Positions 52,260 to 54,677 of a stretch of DNA of 54,677 nucleotides are shown piece after piece. The stretch is from NCBI GenBank assembly GCA_030433135.1, contig JAUILF010000005.1, positions 1 through 54,677 of the forward strand. Direction: 5' to 3'. The position numbers were made by a program, and so were the translations under genes. The stretch is from Bacteroidia bacterium (GTDB lineage: Bacteria; Bacteroidota; Bacteroidia; Chitinophagales; Saprospiraceae). Positions within the stretch are counted from its first letter, which is position 1. Each line of letters opens with the position of its first letter. The notes beneath the pieces are model-generated. The model was not told the origin of the DNA. It searched no databases and worked only from the letters and a program-made list of their open reading frames with translations.

Positions 52260-52687
52260 GCTGTCAGAAGTTTGATGGGTCGATAAAGGTCTGCTTGGAT
52301 GGTCTTTGTCATGGTGGGACGGTTACAAGAATGCACCCCCTCCTCCAACGCTTCAAGAGGGTCCATTGTCACTGGATGAGTAAGATCAGCTGCCATTATC
52401 TCATCGATCGCTGTCTTGTACGAGTCAGGTGGCAGGACCTCCCGGAATCGTTCGTACTTGAACCTGGCCTCGGTCGGGAATACCCCGTCGACATCTTCGA
52501 CAAGTATAGTTCTGCCGACGATCTCCTCAAGCAGAACCCCGGGTGAATTGTGCTCCCGTCCTTTCCGGGGATCTTTGGCAACTTCGCGGACGATATACGT
52601 TTTTCCCTCTTCCGGAAGTGCGGAAAAGAACTCGGGATGGGAGATGTTTTGTGCATTCACACAGACGACCAGGGATCCGGGTTTCAT
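52256..52687 (-). CDS. hypothetical protein, 143 aa
   Basis: The N-terminus (KPGSLVVCVNA...LPEEGKTYIVREV) has the look of a small SH3-like beta barrel, as in several unnamed Bacteroidota and phage proteins. The C-terminal 50 residues are a polar tail. It starts 15 bases after the frameshifted gene upstream and overlaps the next gene by 4 bases, so it sits within the operon. A precise function cannot be given. Confidence 0.6.
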   Translation of the reverse strand: MKPGSLVVCVNAQNISHPEFFSALPEEGKTYIVREVAKDPRKGREHNSPGVLLEEIVGRTILVEDVDGVFPTEARFKYERFREVLPPDSYKTAIDEIMAADLTHPVTMDPLEALEEGVHSCNRPTMTKTIQADLYRPIKLLTA

Positions 52688-52702
52688 AAGGCTTCGTTCA
52701 AT

Positions 52703-53187
52703 TTAAAGTTTAGATGGACCGATCAACAGCTTGTGGAGTTGATCCAGCGCCTGTTGCACAGTGTTTTTCGGATCCTTTGCATAGAGGATGTCGGTCACCC
52801 AATCCCTTCCCGGCATGGCTTCCTCCACCTGAGTACTATCAAAGATCCAGGCATCTGTATCATCAAACAAGTCGGAGACTACCCGCATCCATATATAAGG
52901 ATCGATCCAGACGCCATCCGGGTTTTTCGTCCATTCACTCTGTGCTTCTTTCCACAGATCGAGTAGCTCAAAATCCCAGTGGGATGGAGGTTCCGCCCCG
53001 GACTCCAGCAGAGGAGGGAAGGCATCTGCGATTGGATCGCTGAACAACTCCCAATGTTCGTAAAGGTAGCCGCCATCACAACAGGCATTGCTGCGATCAA
53101 GAATGGCCAGTAGATGGGGCACTCCTCATCTTTTGCACCGCAATATGGACAGGCGATGGCTTCTTCTGTTTCTTCGTTTTGATACAT
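52703..53187 (-). pseudogene. zinc-binding hypothetical protein interrupted by a one-base frameshift
   Basis: The first frame starts at ATG 53187 (MYQNEETEEAIACPYCGAKDEEC) and the second continues to 52703 (PHLLAILDRSNACCDGGYLYEHWELF...). The two join smoothly if one C is added in the CCCC run at about 53117-53121, restoring CPYCG...CP-HLL...NACCDGG, a likely four-cysteine zinc site. The result would be about 161 residues. Either this is a recent frameshift or a sequencing error in a C-run. It is the first gene after the palindromic promoter at 53207-53242, so it heads the operon. Confidence 0.65.
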
Positions 53188-53206
53188 GGGACGAGTGATT
53201 GAGATG

Positions 53207-53242
53207 TCAATGTAAAGGAAATGAGTGCAATTAATTTGCACT
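53207..53242 (-). promoter_or_regulatory. palindromic promoter element, site 5
   Basis: AGTGCAA-TTAAT-TTGCACT (53224-53242) is a perfect inverted repeat. On the minus strand TACATTGA (53214 to 53207) follows its TTG by 13 bases, and the operon start codon lies 20 bases further on. The spacing is the same as at sites 1, 2 and 4. Confidence 0.55.
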
Positions 53243-53700
53243 ACTGATGAAGTAAGACCTAGACAAGAAAAAGGTCATATCGTTTGATCGTTGCAGATCC
53301 ACTGTCTGGGTGTTCACTATTCTGCCATCCCTTCCCCGAGCAGGGGCTCTGTTCAATGTTTAATGTCCCTTGCAATGACCCTGAACCGGGCGAGCCGGGC
53401 CGCTCATTCCTTGAATCAGCAAATTGGCGGACAGGCATTGAACGGCTGGACGTTTAAAACCGGCTGCCAATCCTGAAACTAACCAGGAACATGGAACACA
53501 GGAACCAGAAATGCTCTGCCTCCCCCGGTTTGGCGCACTTGGGAATATCCTCTATGCGATCATTGCGTCGCCAAACCCGGACCCCGAGTACTCGGGGCGG
53601 TCCGGATCCAGACATCCTGACTCCTAGTATTCAATGTCAGGATCGTCTGGACCACCCCCTCATGAACGCCGTTGTCTCCGGCTTTGGAAGTATTCCGGGA

Positions 53701-53765
53701 GGGGGACATCATTGTCCCCCGCTGGCGGGGGTGGCTTTTAACATGACTGTAGGTCATGTTAAAAG
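53701..53765. repeat. cluster of three hairpins, two of them mutually exclusive
   Basis: The first stem (53701-53720) and the second (53716-53731) share one CCCCC run, so only one can form at a time. The third is a perfect 13-bp stem with a five-base loop. The cluster probably derives from an interspersed GC-rich repeat family and may also terminate transcription from both sides. Confidence 0.6.
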
Positions 53766-53927
53766 ACGGGGGTGGCCCAACGTACTTTTTATCAAAGAAT
53801 AATTCCTGTCCAATCCAGAATGCACATTGCCACGTCAAACCTTGAACTGCCAGTACATTGAAAACTACTGAAGTCAATTGGCTAACCAGAAACCAGAGTT
53901 GGTTATTGAGCCTATGCGATCTGAAAG

Positions 53928-53986
53928 CCCCTCTCCTTGGAAAGGAGAGGGGTTGGGGTGCCTGCCCGCCGCAGGAGGGAGGTTAT
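53928..53986. repeat. interspersed GC-rich repeat, second copy
   Basis: A stem of CCCCTCTCC with GGAGAGGGG is followed by TTGGGGTG, a CCGCC core and GGGAGGTTA. Read in reverse complement, 5641-5710 shows the same order of words. The two copies are about 48 kb apart and inverted. Confidence 0.6.
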
Positions 53987-54077
53987 ACGTACAGCCTGTC
54001 CATTGAAGCTGTCTTCTAATCCTAATCTTAATCAGGAATCAGAAACACAGGAACCAGGACCCAATTCTGACCTTCAC

Positions 54078-54677
54078 CTATCTGTTGCAGGCAGACCGGC
54101 ATATGTGATCACATAGTGCACTACAACAAGCCTCACAACAGGCATGAATACACCGCTCCAGGCAAGGTTCTTTCATCCGTTGCGGCCTTCTGATCCAGGA
54201 AAAAAAGGACTGGTATATTCGTTTACCCAGCCCTTGAAAGACCAGATGTCTACCCAACCCGATCATTCCCAGAACCACGGTCAGGATGCCCATCCACAAA
54301 TAGATCGCCCCTTGATCCGATGGGGAGATCTGACGAACTGCCCATGGCAGGATCAACAAGACCAATGAGACCATGTAGGCGTTCATCTGCTTCAGACCGA
54401 GAATGCCTTGCGCAAAGATCTGACCACCGTGTTCAATCAGGTTCTTCAAAGCCAACTGGATCCGTTTCGAAACACTCTTGAATGCTTTTCGGGGCTGCTC
54501 GGACCGCAGGGCCAGGTTGGTTCGTATCCGTTCAGCAAAGGAATGCTGCAGCTCTTTGGGGATGGGTAACTGCTCCAGGTGATGGATCATTGATTCTGCG
54601 CTGGCGAACAATAGAGCCCGCGCTTGTTCAAGGCTATATTCGTTTGATGTTTCTCTGATCCCAAAGTAGAGCGCAAC
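54078..54677 (-). CDS. membrane protein with cysteine-rich tail (partial, start outside window)
   Basis: The frame is open to the window edge, so the start is missing; at least 199 residues are visible. The N-terminal part is helical and cytoplasmic in character. Two membrane segments follow (around AYMVSLVLLILPWAV and LWMGILTVVLGMIGLG), then a basic loop (KRIYQSFFSWIRRPQR). The last 30 residues contain eight or nine cysteines in pairs (CLERCIHACCEACCSALC). I do not recognise the family. The tail could bind metal or be lipid-modified. Confidence 0.6.
   Translation of the reverse strand, partial: VALYFGIRETSNEYSLEQARALLFASAESMIHHLEQLPIPKELQHSFAERIRTNLALRSEQPRKAFKSVSKRIQLALKNLIEHGGQIFAQGILGLKQMNAYMVSLVLLILPWAVRQISPSDQGAIYLWMGILTVVLGMIGLGRHLVFQGLGKRIYQSFFSWIRRPQRMKEPCLERCIHACCEACCSALCDHICRSACNR

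Larger units (their letters stand above)
53243..54077. other. gene-free region rich in hairpins and palindromes
   Basis: About 830 bases hold no convincing gene; the open frames have no family resemblance and pass through repeats. Notable elements are CCCCGAGTACTCGGGG (53582-53597), GGGGGACA/TGTCCCCC (53701-53720), CCCCCGC/GCGGGGG (53716-53731), a 13-bp stem CTTTTAACATGAC/GTCATGTTAAAAG (53735-53765), and a segment at 53928-53986 related to the terminator repeat at 5.65 kb. Confidence 0.6.

Noticed and set aside
53560-53877. Minus-strand open frame of 105 codons
   Set aside because: It is built from palindromes and hairpins of the gene-free region and has no protein-like pattern.
1-54677. CRISPR arrays, tRNA or rRNA genes
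   Set aside because: No regularly spaced direct repeats with unique spacers and no cloverleaf or rRNA core sequences were seen in any gap.

Overview
The window looks like a chromosomal defence and accessory island from a member of the Bacteroidota, possibly a Saprospira-type lineage. That placement is an inference. It rests on the near absence of Shine-Dalgarno sequences, on promoters of the TAnnTTTG type, on a toxin-antitoxin-SecB-like module of the kind common in this phylum, and on GC-rich interspersed palindromes between genes. Base composition is mosaic. Moderately GC-rich blocks (about 1-16.6 kb, 30-33.8 kb, 43.5-46.7 kb, 49.4-54.7 kb) alternate with clearly AT-rich blocks (16.6-29.9 kb, 34.2-43.1 kb, 46.9-49.3 kb). 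This suggests repeated acquisition of defence cassettes into a resident backbone.

Layout. 0-7 kb: a secreted HNH nuclease, a VWA protein with two followers (one a secreted endonuclease/phosphatase), a tripartite toxin-antitoxin-chaperone module, and a lipoprotein serine protease. 7-10.2 kb, minus strand: a large Dna2-like nuclease-helicase. 11-12.7 kb: two exported proteins, one of them a ClpP-like lipoprotein that has lost its catalytic residues. 13-29.9 kb: a long plus-strand series made of a UDG-fold protein, a DUF262 protein, a second UDG-fold protein, an ArdC-like metallopeptidase, an SNF2 helicase with DUF3883, a DUF262-HNH protein, a DUF1156 DNA methylase, a DUF499 ATPase with a HEPN-like motif, and an unknown protein. 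30-33.8 kb: an McrBC restriction pair. 34.4-43.1 kb: a reverse transcriptase coupled to a HEPN-like protein, then an HSP90/sacsin-like ATPase overlapping an SF1 helicase. 43.5-46.6 kb: an unknown protein, a macro-domain protein and a MetK. 47.2-48.9 kb: a retron-type reverse transcriptase with a decayed follower gene. 49-49.3 kb: an IS3 relic. 49.4-54.7 kb, minus strand: an ADP-ribosylglycohydrolase at the end of a run of small unknown genes, and at the edge a membrane protein with a cysteine-rich tail.

Two signals cut across these genes. First, an imperfect direct repeat of about 320 bp (33906-34234 and 46756-47076) sits at the entrance of two AT-rich blocks. Each copy lies just upstream of a different reverse transcriptase gene. 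At least one hairpin in it shows a compensatory base change between copies, and both copies carry GG-boxes every 10 bp. Second, a 19-bp palindrome (AGTGCAA-N5-TTGCACT), followed about 13 bases later by a TAnnTTTG-like box, occurs upstream of five separate genes or operons. This implies one shared regulator for the unknown gene at 567, the lipoprotein protease, the Dna2-like protein, metK and the small-gene operon of the right arm.

How the parts may work together. The AT-rich blocks look like antiphage systems of several kinds: modification-dependent restriction (DUF262/HNH, McrBC), methylation plus ATPase and helicase, reverse-transcriptase systems and HEPN effectors. The backbone genes with the shared promoter element may form a stress or infection response. 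No database or folding tool was available, so functions come from recognisable motifs, and structural or regulatory ideas are marked as inference.
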